From Mobilisporobacter senegalensis (lineage in GTDB: Bacteria > Bacillota > Clostridia > Lachnospirales > Lachnospiraceae), in NCBI RefSeq assembly GCF_003752155.1, contig NZ_RJVG01000001.1:1-64000 (forward strand): a stretch of DNA of 64,000 nt. Reading direction: 5' to 3'. Made by a program: the position numbers and the translations under genes. Positions 46,143 to 54,589 of this stretch are shown here, one piece after another; the first letter of the stretch is position 1, and each line of letters begins with the position of its first letter. The notes beneath the pieces were generated by a model that saw only the letters and a list, made by a program, of their open reading frames with translations, was not told where the DNA came from and did not search any database.

Positions 46143-48254
46143 TTATTTTAATTGTAAGGATAGTTGTAAAGGTGGATTGCCTAATAACTTAGTACTTCTC
46201 TCATCTGGCTGACTCGTACCAACATGAACTCTGAACTTACTACTATCTAATATTTTCTCTCCCTTCTCATTTATCACTTTCAGAGACTGAAATGGGAAAG
46301 ATATATTTATTTTTTTCTTTTCATTGGATTCTAATCTAATTCTTTTAAAACCGCACAGACTGTAGTTTAAAACTGCATATTTTGATTCTAAATCTTTAAT
46401 ATATACCTGAATTACTTCCTCTGTTCCAAAATCACCTTTATTTTCCACATCCACTTCTATTTTAATATCTTTATTTTGGACAATCGGTTCAACAAATTTT
46501 GCAGAGGTACAAACTACATTACCATAAGTTAAACCATATCCGAACGGATATAAGGCTTCCTCTTTCATAAATCTGTAAGTCCTATTTGTCATTGAGTAAT
46601 CTGTGAATTCAGGCATATTGTCAAGCGTACGGTAGAAAGTTACAGGCAGTTTTCCCGACGGAGAACATTTTCCAAAAAGAATGTCAGCTACTGCTTTCCC
46701 ACCACGAGCCCCTGGATACCAGGTCTGTAAAATACCATTGCAATGTTCGTCTGCAAATGATAAATTAATTGCACTGCCTGCGATTAAGCAAAGAATGACC
46801 GGTTTGCCTAATTTCGTAATCTTTTCTAATAAACGTCTCTGTACTTCTGGAAGTTCTAAATCCTTTTTATCTCCTGAACCACTGTTGTTGCCTTCATCTA
46901 ACTCTTCACCTTCAATGGTTTCATCAAGACCAAGACATAGGATAACTATATCCGAATGTTCTGCAACAGTTACAGCTTCCATTAACCGGTCATGTTCCTC
47001 AGCGAGAGTTTCTGTTTTACTTTTGATCAATTCACAACCTTTGGAATATAATACCCTTACTTCTTCCCCGACTTCATCTTGAATTCCCTCAAGAAGAGTG
47101 ATATATCTGGAAGAGGTTCCATAGTAGTTACCTTTTAATGCAAGCCTGCTGTTTGCATTTGGCCCGATCACACCAACTGTTTTAATATTATTCTTATCTA
47201 TAGGAAGAATTCCATCATTCTTTAACATAACGATACTTTTTCTAGCCGCTTCAATTGCTAACTCAGTATGTTCCTTACATTCTACCATCTCATATGGAAT
47301 ATCATCATATTCTGTTTTCTCGAATAGACCAAGTTTAAATCTGGTCGTAAATAATCTTTCTGCTGCCTGTGTAATTTGTTCTTCTGTTACAAGTCCATTT
47401 TTATGAGCCTGCATTAAATATAGATACATATTTCCACAGTTTAAATCACATCCCGCATCCATTGCTAATGCTACAGATTCTTCTGCTGTACTTGTTACAT
47501 GATGGTGCATGTGAAAATCTTTAATTGCCCAGCAATCAGATACAACATGACCATCAAATTCCCATTTATCTCTAAGAATATCTTTTAACAGGGTATGGCT
47601 TCCACAACATGGTTCCCCATTCGTCCTATTGTAGGCACCCATTACTGCTTCCACCTGGGCTTCTTTCACACATGCTTCAAAAGCCGGAAGATAAGTTTCA
47701 TAAAGATCCTTATCGTTCACTCTTGCGTCAAACTCATGACGCAGATCTTCCGGACCACTGTGTACCGCAAAATGTTTTGCACAGGCTGCTCCCTTTAGGT
47801 ATCTGCCTTCTCCCTGCATTCCTTTAATAAAAGCAACACCGAGTCTGCCAGATAGATAAGGGTCTTCACCATAAGTTTCATGGCCTCTGCCCCAACGTGG
47901 ATCTCTGAATATATTTACATTAGGGGACCAGAAAGTAAGCCCTTTATAGATATCTCTATCCTCATGTTTTGCACTTTCATTATATTTTGCTCTGCCTTCC
48001 GTAGCGATCGTATCCGCAATCTTACTTAAAAATTCTTCATCAAAGATAGCTGCCAAGCCGATTGCCTGGGGAAAACTGGTGGCAGTTCCTGCACGGGCCA
48101 CTCCGTGTAACGCTTCATTCCACCAATTATAAGCCGGAATACCCAGCCTTTTTATTGCAGGAGAATTATAGGTAAGCTGACCAGCCCTCTCTTCTAATGT
48201 CATCTTTGCTACAAGTTCTTTGGCTCGTTGCTTAAACTCATCTTGATAATACAT
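46143..48254 (-). CDS. GH3-family beta-glycosidase (beta-xylosidase/glucosidase)
   Basis: 703 residues, no signal peptide, so it acts on imported oligosaccharides. The N-terminal TIM barrel has YNWWNEALHGVARAG and the catalytic nucleophile Asp240 in VVSDCWAI; the second domain carries GLDETIEGEELDEG; the third is a fibronectin-like tail. WNEALHGVAR is characteristic of the GH3 branch that includes beta-xylosidases. With xylA and YesMN in the same operon, xylosidase is the best guess, though beta-glucosidase activity is common in this branch. It starts with a GGTGG-type site. Confidence 0.93.
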   Translation of the reverse strand: MYYQDEFKQRAKELVAKMTLEERAGQLTYNSPAIKRLGIPAYNWWNEALHGVARAGTATSFPQAIGLAAIFDEEFLSKIADTIATEGRAKYNESAKHEDRDIYKGLTFWSPNVNIFRDPRWGRGHETYGEDPYLSGRLGVAFIKGMQGEGRYLKGAACAKHFAVHSGPEDLRHEFDARVNDKDLYETYLPAFEACVKEAQVEAVMGAYNRTNGEPCCGSHTLLKDILRDKWEFDGHVVSDCWAIKDFHMHHHVTSTAEESVALAMDAGCDLNCGNMYLYLMQAHKNGLVTEEQITQAAERLFTTRFKLGLFEKTEYDDIPYEMVECKEHTELAIEAARKSIVMLKNDGILPIDKNNIKTVGVIGPNANSRLALKGNYYGTSSRYITLLEGIQDEVGEEVRVLYSKGCELIKSKTETLAEEHDRLMEAVTVAEHSDIVILCLGLDETIEGEELDEGNNSGSGDKKDLELPEVQRRLLEKITKLGKPVILCLIAGSAINLSFADEHCNGILQTWYPGARGGKAVADILFGKCSPSGKLPVTFYRTLDNMPEFTDYSMTNRTYRFMKEEALYPFGYGLTYGNVVCTSAKFVEPIVQNKDIKIEVDVENKGDFGTEEVIQVYIKDLESKYAVLNYSLCGFKRIRLESNEKKKINISFPFQSLKVINEKGEKILDSSKFRVHVGTSQPDERSTKLLGNPPLQLSLQLK

Positions 48255-48262
48255 TCTGCCAC

Positions 48263-49099
48263 CTATCCTTTCACTGCTCCCATAACTAAACTTTCCTGAA
48301 TCCTTCCACTCATTAAACTATATACAATTAAAGTTGGGAATGTAGCAATTACAAGGGCTGCACCAATTGGCCCCCAATCTGTTGTATATGATCCTGAAAG
48401 TGTCTGAATCCCTACGGATAATGTTCTATATTTTGAGTCACTAATAAATATAACAGCAAACATTAATTCGTTCCATGCCTGTAAAAATACAAAAATAGAT
48501 ATTGTTGCTAATGCTGGTTTCATTAGGGGTAAGATAATACGCCCAAAAATTCCATATACTCCGCAGCCGTCAATACAAGCTGCTTCTTCTAATTCTTTTG
48601 GAATACTTTCTATAAAACTACTACTAATCATAATTGCCATAGCTAATGCAAAAGCTGAATATGGTATAATCAGTGATTGGTATGAATTTGTCATTCTTAA
48701 ATTTCGCAGAATAATAAATACCGGTAATATAGCTGCATGAATAGGTACAGTGAGTCCCAGCATAAAAATATTGTTTGCTGCTTTTCTGCCCTTCCATACC
48801 ATTCTTGTTAATGCATAAGTTGCCATTAGAGCCGCTATTGTTGTTAAAGCAATCGTTAGCCCTGTAACAACTATACTATTAAAGAAATAGAGGCCTACAT
48901 TACCTTTTGTCAAAGCTGTTGTATAATTCTCCCATATCCAATTGTGAGGTAAGCCAATAATATTTGCCCCAAATATTTCACTATTATCTTTCAATGAAAA
49001 AGTAAACATCCAATAAAGAGGGAATAACTGAATAATGGCCCAGAATACTAAAACGATCGTAATGATGAACCTGCCTAATTTAAATTTTTTCGTCTTCAT
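48263..49099 (-). CDS. Xyloside ABC transporter permease (MalG-type)
   Basis: 278 residues with six predicted helices. EAACIDGCGVYGIFG (near residue 190) is the EAA loop; it has EAAC rather than EAAY/L and a Cys. Ends with VMGAVKG. It lies 8 bases before the GH3 start and 3 bases after the other permease gene. The ATPase is not encoded nearby. Confidence 0.9.
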   Translation of the reverse strand: MKTKKFKLGRFIITIVLVFWAIIQLFPLYWMFTFSLKDNSEIFGANIIGLPHNWIWENYTTALTKGNVGLYFFNSIVVTGLTIALTTIAALMATYALTRMVWKGRKAANNIFMLGLTVPIHAAILPVFIILRNLRMTNSYQSLIIPYSAFALAMAIMISSSFIESIPKELEEAACIDGCGVYGIFGRIILPLMKPALATISIFVFLQAWNELMFAVIFISDSKYRTLSVGIQTLSGSYTTDWGPIGAALVIATFPTLIVYSLMSGRIQESLVMGAVKG

Positions 49100-49102
49100 C
49101 TG

Positions 49103-49987
49103 CTATTCCACCTCCTCTGTCTTAAATAATTTACGTATTAATATGGCAAAGAAGAAACATAAAAAGATAATCATAAGTGCAATAGCACTTCCCAGTCCAT
49201 ATCTGTTTCTGCCAAATATCATTGAAACCATTAATGTACTTGGTACTTCACTTGCATGTGCAGGTCCTCCATTCGTTAAAACATAGATCAGATCAAATGC
49301 TTTTAAAGAACCTGTAACAGCAAAAATTACACATATCCTGATGATTGGTTTTAATAAAGGAATCGTAACATATCTGGCGATTCCCCATTCTGTCGCACCA
49401 TCTATCTTAGCTGCTTCTCTAAGTTCTGTAGAAATGGATTTCACTCCGGCATACATAAGTAACATATGATACCCAACATATTGCCACAATATTGGTATAA
49501 AGACTGCAAATAAAGCTGTGTCTTGTTCTCCAAGCCATACATGCGTCAGATTATCTAGTCCCAAAAATTTAAGTCCCGCATTTACAATACCATAGTCTGG
49601 ATTATAGATCTTTAACCATAATTGTCCAATTACAGTTGTTGAGATTAATACCGGAATAAAGAATACTGCAACATAAAACTTCTCTCCCTTCACTCCTTTG
49701 CCAAGAATTATGGCAAAGAAGAGAGAGATTGGTAATTGTATAAAGGTAGATAAAACTGCCAATAACATTGCATTCTTTATTGTTTTAGGAAAACCTGCAG
49801 ATTTACTTGTAAAGAGTTCTTTAAAATTATCTAACCCTACAAATACTCCTTTCGTTATTCCATCCCAGTCAAGAAGGCTATAATAGGATGACATAAATAT
49901 TGGAATTATAATTATCATTGCAAACAGCACTACAGCCGGAAGCATAAATAAACATATTGCGATTTTATTACGTCTTACTTTCTCCAT
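49103..49987 (-). CDS. Xyloside ABC transporter permease (MalF-type)
   Basis: 294 residues, six predicted helices. The EAA loop is EAAKIDGATEWGIAR (near residue 192). TNGGPAHASEVPS and MVSMIFGRNRYGLGSA are typical of the C-terminal part. It follows the binding-protein gene by 44 bases and is 3 bases from the next permease. It forms the channel together with the MalG-type partner. Confidence 0.9.
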   Translation of the reverse strand: MEKVRRNKIAICLFMLPAVVLFAMIIIIPIFMSSYYSLLDWDGITKGVFVGLDNFKELFTSKSAGFPKTIKNAMLLAVLSTFIQLPISLFFAIILGKGVKGEKFYVAVFFIPVLISTTVIGQLWLKIYNPDYGIVNAGLKFLGLDNLTHVWLGEQDTALFAVFIPILWQYVGYHMLLMYAGVKSISTELREAAKIDGATEWGIARYVTIPLLKPIIRICVIFAVTGSLKAFDLIYVLTNGGPAHASEVPSTLMVSMIFGRNRYGLGSAIALMIIFLCFFFAILIRKLFKTEEVE

Positions 49988-50031
49988 TCAAATTCCTCCC
50001 GGTAAGTTTGCACGAACAAATTGAATAACTG

Positions 50032-51360
50032 TTAACCTTCTAATTGAGCAGCCATAGCTTCAACAAATTCTTCCGGTGTTAAGTTACCAATATATAATTC
50101 TTGTAATAATGCAAGGTATTCACCAGCATCATTTGCATCCATTAAAGTATCAAACCATAATGTAAATGAAGTTGCTCCTGTTGCATATTCTGCAACTTTC
50201 TTAGTAATAGGATTTACAGAACTGTCGTCATAATCTACCTGCCATGCTGCGATACCGGCACCATCAAGGTAAGCATATTTTGAGATACTTCTGGTTAATT
50301 CAAATACTGCATTACCAGCTGCATCTGGATATTTTGTTGCGTTGCTGACCATAATCGTATCAGCTGCACCACCCATGAAATCTGTAATTTTGGCATTATC
50401 ACCATTAATTACAGGGATTGGAGCCACATCAAAGTCATCCGGATTAGGAGCGTCTGTTAAGATAGAACCACCCATCCAGCTTCCTGTAATATACATAGGA
50501 ACTGTTCCGTTATAGAAATTAGCACTTGCTTCATCATTAGACAGACCAGTCGCACCTTCAATAAATGCTCCCATATCCACTAATTCTTTGATTTTTTGCG
50601 CTGATGCCAGGAAATCAGGATCATTATAGCTTACGCCATTTTTCGTAATTGCTTTTGCTGTTTTGTCCGGTCCGGCTGATTTTAACGTAAATGCATCATG
50701 AGTCATTGCAAGTACCCAGGTATCTTTTACACTGATACCAATTGGTGTAATATCATTATCAAGAAAAGTCTGGCAGACATTTTTAAATTCATCCCAGGTA
50801 GTAGGAGCTTTTAAACCATATTTATCAAACATTGCTCTGTTGTAGAATAATGCTGATACTGGTGTTGTATAAGTTGATCCATATAGCTTTCCGCCATAAG
50901 TCGCATTATTTAAGGCAGCTGTTGATAACTGAGCCTTAAATTCATCTGTATAATATTGATCAAGTGGTAATACTTTACCTGATTCAACGAATGATTTTGA
51001 AAAACCGCCACCCCAGGTATAGAATAGGTCTGGAAGTTCATTCGCTGCTACAGCTGATTTAATTTTAGTTTTGTAAGACTCATTTTCGAATGTTTCATGA
51101 GTGATTTTGGTTCCTGGATGTGCTGCTTCATAATCAGCGATTGCTTTTGTGTAAGCATTGTTAAAAGCATCACTTTCTGTTGCAATACTCCAAAGAGTTA
51201 ACCCGATCTCTTCATCTTTTTCATCAGTGGTCTCTTCTACAGCCCCATTATTGCTTTCATCTTTGGCTTCATCGGTTTTGTTGCCACCACATGCTGAAAG
51301 AGAGAATATCATGGTTGTACTAAGTAAAACTGCTAGTAACTTTTTGAGATTTTTTTTCAT
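50032..51360 (-). CDS. Xyloside ABC transporter binding lipoprotein
   Basis: 442 residues from the ATG at 51360, which follows GGAGG by 8 bases; an upstream extension to 51438 has no site. Lipobox LSAC near residue 23, then a Ser/Glu linker and a family 1 solute-binding domain (LWSIATESDAF, GGGFSKSFVESG, SGSWMGGS). It is the first gene of the operon that runs through permeases, GH3, YesMN and xylA. Expected to bind xylo-oligosaccharides; ligand is inferred from the operon. Confidence 0.9.
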   Translation of the reverse strand: MKKNLKKLLAVLLSTTMIFSLSACGGNKTDEAKDESNNGAVEETTDEKDEEIGLTLWSIATESDAFNNAYTKAIADYEAAHPGTKITHETFENESYKTKIKSAVAANELPDLFYTWGGGFSKSFVESGKVLPLDQYYTDEFKAQLSTAALNNATYGGKLYGSTYTTPVSALFYNRAMFDKYGLKAPTTWDEFKNVCQTFLDNDITPIGISVKDTWVLAMTHDAFTLKSAGPDKTAKAITKNGVSYNDPDFLASAQKIKELVDMGAFIEGATGLSNDEASANFYNGTVPMYITGSWMGGSILTDAPNPDDFDVAPIPVINGDNAKITDFMGGAADTIMVSNATKYPDAAGNAVFELTRSISKYAYLDGAGIAAWQVDYDDSSVNPITKKVAEYATGATSFTLWFDTLMDANDAGEYLALLQELYIGNLTPEEFVEAMAAQLEG

Positions 51361-51391
51361 TTCCATTCCTCCAATACATTTTTGTAACCCT

Positions 51392-51461
51392 ATTATAGTC
51401 AATTTTATATCTTTTTTTGAACGTATTATCTTTACCACTATACGTATTTTTTTTACGTATA
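51392..51461 (-). promoter_or_regulatory. Promoter and ACGTA sites of the xyloside operon
   Basis: TATAAT (minus strand 51397-51392) has only a weak -35. Upstream is TATACGTA-T7-TACGTATA, a perfect inverted repeat (51439-51446 and 51454-51461), and ACGTATTA at 51421-51428. The weak -35 plus upstream repeats suggest activator control, for example by the YesN-type regulator. Confidence 0.5.
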
Positions 51462-51476
51462 AATTTTACATATTTG

Positions 51477-51692
51477 TCATGGTCTCTTCTTTTTGTCTCT
51501 TACTTTATCTATGAGATCATTGGTTATTTCCATTGCATCTTCTTTCATTTCTTCTAAAGAACTTCCAATGTTTCCTTTCATAGCCTGCATTTTGCCTTTC
51601 AATTCAAGTTCATTATCTCCAGTGATATTTCCAGCCTTTTCTTTCATTTTTCCTACAAACATGTCTTTTTCGTTTTTTAGATTGTCTTTCAT
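51477..51692 (-). CDS. CsbD-like small stress protein
   Basis: 71 residues from the ATG at 51692, with AGGAGG 8 bases upstream. The VGKMKEKAGNITGDNELELKGKMQ segment matches the CsbD family (GKxKExxGxxTxDxxxExxGKxxQ). The protein is small, charged and helical, likely cytosolic. CsbD genes are general-stress genes in B. subtilis; function is unknown. A 33-codon frame inside the upstream repeat ends only 1 base before this ATG. No terminator was seen before the xyloside operon. Confidence 0.8.
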   Translation of the reverse strand: MKDNLKNEKDMFVGKMKEKAGNITGDNELELKGKMQAMKGNIGSSLEEMKEDAMEITNDLIDKVRDKKKRP

Positions 51693-52036
51693 ATTATTTG
51701 CCTCCTGCATAAGTATTTATTATTGAACCATTTCTATAATGCAGATTAGGAACGGGGAAAACTTCGTTTTTTTCACTCACCTTGCACTTATCCATGGTGC
51801 TCAGACATTGGACCATTTCATTAGTGCAGATTAGAAGATCGAAAAACTGCGTTTTTCTCACTCACGTTGCACTTATCCATAATGAACATGACATTATCCC
51901 ATGCAAGCATGGGGAATGTCATATCCATTACGGACTAATCTGCTTATCGTGAATAATATTAGCGCAAAATTGTAAAATTATACTATTCCCTATTGCATAA
52001 ACTGATGATGGCATTCTTAAGATAATGTACTACTCT
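51693..52036. repeat. Two-copy 74-bp intergenic repeat plus hairpin
   Basis: 51722-51795 and 51807-51880 are two 74-bp copies with about 80% identity. Read on the minus strand, each opens with ATGGATAAGTGCAA and encodes MDKC..SEKN: a 33-codon frame (51795-51694, ending just before csbD) and a 19-codon one (51880-51821). No ribosome binding site is seen, so a dispersed non-coding repeat is more likely. A nested hairpin follows at 51888-51922, and GCAGATTAG/CTAATCTGC flank it. Confidence 0.6.
51888..51922. other. Hairpin beside the intergenic repeat
   Basis: ATGACATT...CCCATGC pairs with GCATGGG...AATGTCAT around an AA loop with single-base bulges. The bases further out also pair partly (TCCATAATG with CATTACGGA), giving a long stem-loop of about 60 bases. 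Confidence 0.5.
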
Positions 52037-52095
52037 AAAAAACATCTATATGATCCCACTCCTATTTGTTTAAGAAAGTATCATATAGATGTTTT
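52037..52095 (-). terminator. Terminator after the oxidoreductase gene
   Basis: AAAACATCTATATGAT (52039-52054) and ATCATATAGATGTTTT (52080-52095) form a perfect 16-bp stem; minus-strand product ends in TTTTTT. Confidence 0.85.
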
Positions 52096-52127
52096 ATATT
52101 ATCCTATTAAATTTATTTTATATTCTA

Positions 52128-53105
52128 TCAACTAACTTGATATCCCATATCTTTTAAAACTCTGTCTATGGTTCTTGCATTGATAATAGAAAAATCATGG
52201 TTTACATATGGCTTTTCTCCATCTGTAATACATCTTCCCAATTGTTCCACTTCTAAAGTATAGTTATTTGGTGTGGAAACCGTATATTCTTCTCTTACAC
52301 CGTCTTTCACAATATAATAGCTAATTTCCCCTTCCTGATTAAATTGTACCGGTGCTTCAATAATTCCCTTTGTCCCATAGATAAAGAAACGGTCGCCCCT
52401 CTGGACAGAGCACATTCCCGTTGTAAAACAAGCTTTTTTACCATCTGCAAAGCCAAAGTAGGCAGTTGCAAAATCATCAATTTTTTTCTCAGTGAAATGT
52501 GCGATTGCTTTCACTTCATCAGGTTCTTCTCCCAGCATAGTTAATATTAAGGAAATATTATAACATCCTAAATCATATACTGAACCACCTAACGTCTCTA
52601 AATTCATACGGATATTTTCATCCGGATTTCTTGGAGTGACAAAAGTGCTTTCCATAAATGAGAACTCCCCAATGGCACCGGAATCCAATATATCTTTTAT
52701 TTCTTTTATAACAGGGCTATGGAGATAAGCAAATGCCTCCATAAATATAACGCCTTCTTCATCACAAACACGGATCATCTCTTTTACATCTTCTTCTGAA
52801 CCAGCCAGAGGCTTTTCACACAAGATATTTTTGCCTCTTCTGGCTGCTTTAATGACCCATTCCTTATGCAGATTATTAGGAAGTGGAATATATACTGCTT
52901 CGATATTCTCATCTTCTAACATTTCTTCCAGACTGTAATATGCTTTTTCAAAACCAAAAGTTTCTTTAAACTCATCTACTTTTTCTTTATTTCTGCCTGC
53001 AATACCATATAGTTTGCAGTTATTTGCTTTAAGCATCGCGGGAATCGTAACTTTCTTTGCAATATTAGCAGTTCCAAGGACACCCCAATTTACCTGTTTC
53101 ATCAT
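52128..53105 (-). CDS. Gfo/Idh/MocA-family oxidoreductase
   Basis: 325 residues. N-terminal Rossmann domain with NWGVLGTANIAKKV and the YIPLPNNLHKEWVIKAARRGKNILCEKPLAG block typical of the family; the CEKP Lys is the expected catalytic/cofactor residue. The C-terminal domain is a beta-sheet sandwich. It should oxidise or reduce a sugar or inositol-type alcohol with NAD(P). SD AGGAGG is 7 bases before the ATG. It lies one base after VanZ-like stop, so both are one unit. Substrate unknown. Confidence 0.88.
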   Translation of the reverse strand: MMKQVNWGVLGTANIAKKVTIPAMLKANNCKLYGIAGRNKEKVDEFKETFGFEKAYYSLEEMLEDENIEAVYIPLPNNLHKEWVIKAARRGKNILCEKPLAGSEEDVKEMIRVCDEEGVIFMEAFAYLHSPVIKEIKDILDSGAIGEFSFMESTFVTPRNPDENIRMNLETLGGSVYDLGCYNISLILTMLGEEPDEVKAIAHFTEKKIDDFATAYFGFADGKKACFTTGMCSVQRGDRFFIYGTKGIIEAPVQFNQEGEISYYIVKDGVREEYTVSTPNNYTLEVEQLGRCITDGEKPYVNHDFSIINARTIDRVLKDMGYQVS

Positions 53106-53106
53106 T

Positions 53107-53637
53107 TCAATTCCTCCTGTTTCTCTTTGTATTAATCTTCTTGGCTATAATATTACTTATCAGCCAAAAAAGTATGCATCCAATAAGTGCTCCAATTCCA
53201 TCAATAAATACATCCGTCAACTGTCCTGATCTTCCAGGAACAAATAATTGATGAAATTCATCTGTGACAGCGTATAATACAGATATCAGTTCACTCCATA
53301 TCATTAATCTCAAACCCTGATTTCCATATATTTTTAATGGATATGCAATTGTTACAGCTAGTACTGCATATTCCATCATATGAGCAGATTTACGAATTAT
53401 GGTCTCTGCTAACTGAAAGAAGACGTTATTCGTTTTAATATCTTCCTGTATATTTAAAAAATTTTTTATGACTTCCATGATATTTTCTGTTATATTACCA
53501 CTCAATCCGGAAGATTGGACTGCTGTTTGTGATGAAAAATAAAATATCCCTATCATTACGCAGATAGCAGGAAGGAAATTTAATAATTTGTATTTTTCTT
53601 TTAATTTTTTTCTTTCATTAAATGATAAAATTTTCAA
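53107..53637 (-). CDS. VanZ-like membrane protein
   Basis: 176 residues with four predicted helices. The conserved YAVTDEFHQLFVPGRSGQLTDVFIDGIGALIG segment (about 115-150) is the VanZ signature. TTG start with a GTGAGG site. The family links to teicoplanin resistance in some enterococci, but most members have unknown function. It is first in the unit, with a good promoter at 53677-53705 and a 14-base palindrome upstream. Start selection is fairly secure. Confidence 0.85.
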   Translation of the reverse strand: MKILSFNERKKLKEKYKLLNFLPAICVMIGIFYFSSQTAVQSSGLSGNITENIMEVIKNFLNIQEDIKTNNVFFQLAETIIRKSAHMMEYAVLAVTIAYPLKIYGNQGLRLMIWSELISVLYAVTDEFHQLFVPGRSGQLTDVFIDGIGALIGCILFWLISNIIAKKINTKRNRRN

Positions 53638-53676
53638 ATATACCTCACTTTAATATTTTTACGATGTCATTAACAA

Positions 53677-53746
53677 ATTATACTATTTCTGCTTAAATAA
53701 TACAATATGAGTTACTAGCATAATATTAAGGATAGAGTTAACTCTA
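53677..53746 (-). promoter_or_regulatory. Promoter and palindrome upstream of VanZ-like gene
   Basis: TTGTAT (53705-53700) and TATAAT (53682-53677), spacer 17. TAGAGTTAACTCTA (53733-53746) is a perfect 14-base palindrome about 28 bases upstream, possibly a regulator site. Confidence 0.6.
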
Positions 53747-53768
53747 ATTGCAAAAAAATCTTGCTTTA

Positions 53769-54047
53769 TTAATATATTTTCGTGAGATGACAATAGCAGA
53801 TCTGCTTTCCATATGGAGCCTCATATATTTCAAGTAATTGGGGCGCTATTTTGTACATAGACTCAGCATTTATGATTGTAAAATTCTTCGGATTATTTAC
53901 ATAATTATTATCATCTTTTTCAGATAAAAGAGTCCAACCATTCAATTGTTTTATACTACTCTGTTCACGATAACTATACCGTATTGGTACACCCTTTAAA
54001 ATGTTATTCGAAACAACAAAACCTCCATAAGCAATATTATTTATCAT
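53769..54047 (-). CDS. Probable immunity protein (Imm33/DUF2185-like)
   Basis: 92 residues. GGFVVSNNILKGVPIRYSYREQ and NGWTLLSEKDDNNYVNNPKNFTIINAESMYKIAPQLLEIYEAPYG fit the DUF2185 pattern (Trp plus acidic loop, then PxxxxxxxxPxG). DUF2185 is described as Imm33, an immunity-type family in polymorphic-toxin loci. It is the last of three small genes after the toxin, and the ATG follows GGAGG by 9 bases within the preceding gene. Its start overlaps that gene by 11 bases. The assignment is from memory of the family pattern. Confidence 0.6.
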   Translation of the reverse strand: MINNIAYGGFVVSNNILKGVPIRYSYREQSSIKQLNGWTLLSEKDDNNYVNNPKNFTIINAESMYKIAPQLLEIYEAPYGKQICYCHLTKIY

Positions 54048-54210
54048 GCTCTAATTCCTCCACCAGTTCAATAAACCCTTTTCTCCATAAAAATTCATTT
54101 GCATAATCAAGACATGATTTACCATATTTATCTTTACAATTATAATTTGACTGCACCATTAGACAATAAAAATCATCACCTCTACTAGCTTCCATTTTTA
54201 ACCATATCAT
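54037..54210 (-). CDS. Small gene in toxin locus, 57 residues
   Basis: 57 residues, MIWLKMEASRGDDFYC at the start, then NYNCKDKYGKSCLDYANEF and KGFIELVEELEHDK. No family recognised. It is bounded by a stop just upstream, lacks a clear ribosome binding site at its ATG, and its end overlaps the next ATG by 11 bases with that gene's SD inside it. The tight packing suggests it is translated. It may be the remnant of an immunity protein or a real small gene; evidence is only context. Confidence 0.4.
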   Translation of the reverse strand: MIWLKMEASRGDDFYCLMVQSNYNCKDKYGKSCLDYANEFLWRKGFIELVEELEHDK

Positions 54211-54250
54211 GTCTTATTCTTTAATTTATACATTGGCTAAATTTCCCTTT

Positions 54251-54574
54251 TTACTCCAAAAGTTCATCATCAGATTCTTGGATATCTTGACTAATTTCAC
54301 TATACATATTTAACAAATTATTCAGAAATGTAATCGAAGTAATCCTATCATGCTCATATAATTCAACATTTGCACCATAGTTGCTAAGTTCATAATAAAG
54401 ATTAACTATATTTTTGATTCCTTCTTCATCGGTATAACCCACATTCATTAAATATAAATTATTATCAATTTTACTCTTTAGCTCACCGACTGATATATCA
54501 TAATACTTTCTAATAATTTTTATATACTCTGTGATTTTAGCATCTTTAATTATCTTAATTGAGATTTTATCCAT
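54251..54574 (-). CDS. Probable immunity protein with L7/L12-like fold
   Basis: 107 residues, acidic, no signal. The first 75 residues follow the pattern of the ribosomal protein L7/L12 C-terminal domain: a first strand (ISIKIIKD), a helix (ITEYIKIIRKYYDISVGELKSKI), a strand, another helix (EGIKNIVNLYYELSNYG) and a final strand (ANVELYEHD). It lies 15 bases after the toxin gene, the usual position of a cognate immunity gene. The fold match is by eye and the immunity role is inferred. Confidence 0.55.
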   Translation of the reverse strand: MDKISIKIIKDAKITEYIKIIRKYYDISVGELKSKIDNNLYLMNVGYTDEEGIKNIVNLYYELSNYGANVELYEHDRITSITFLNNLLNMYSEISQDIQESDDELLE

Positions 54575-54589
54575 ATTATATGATCTCCT

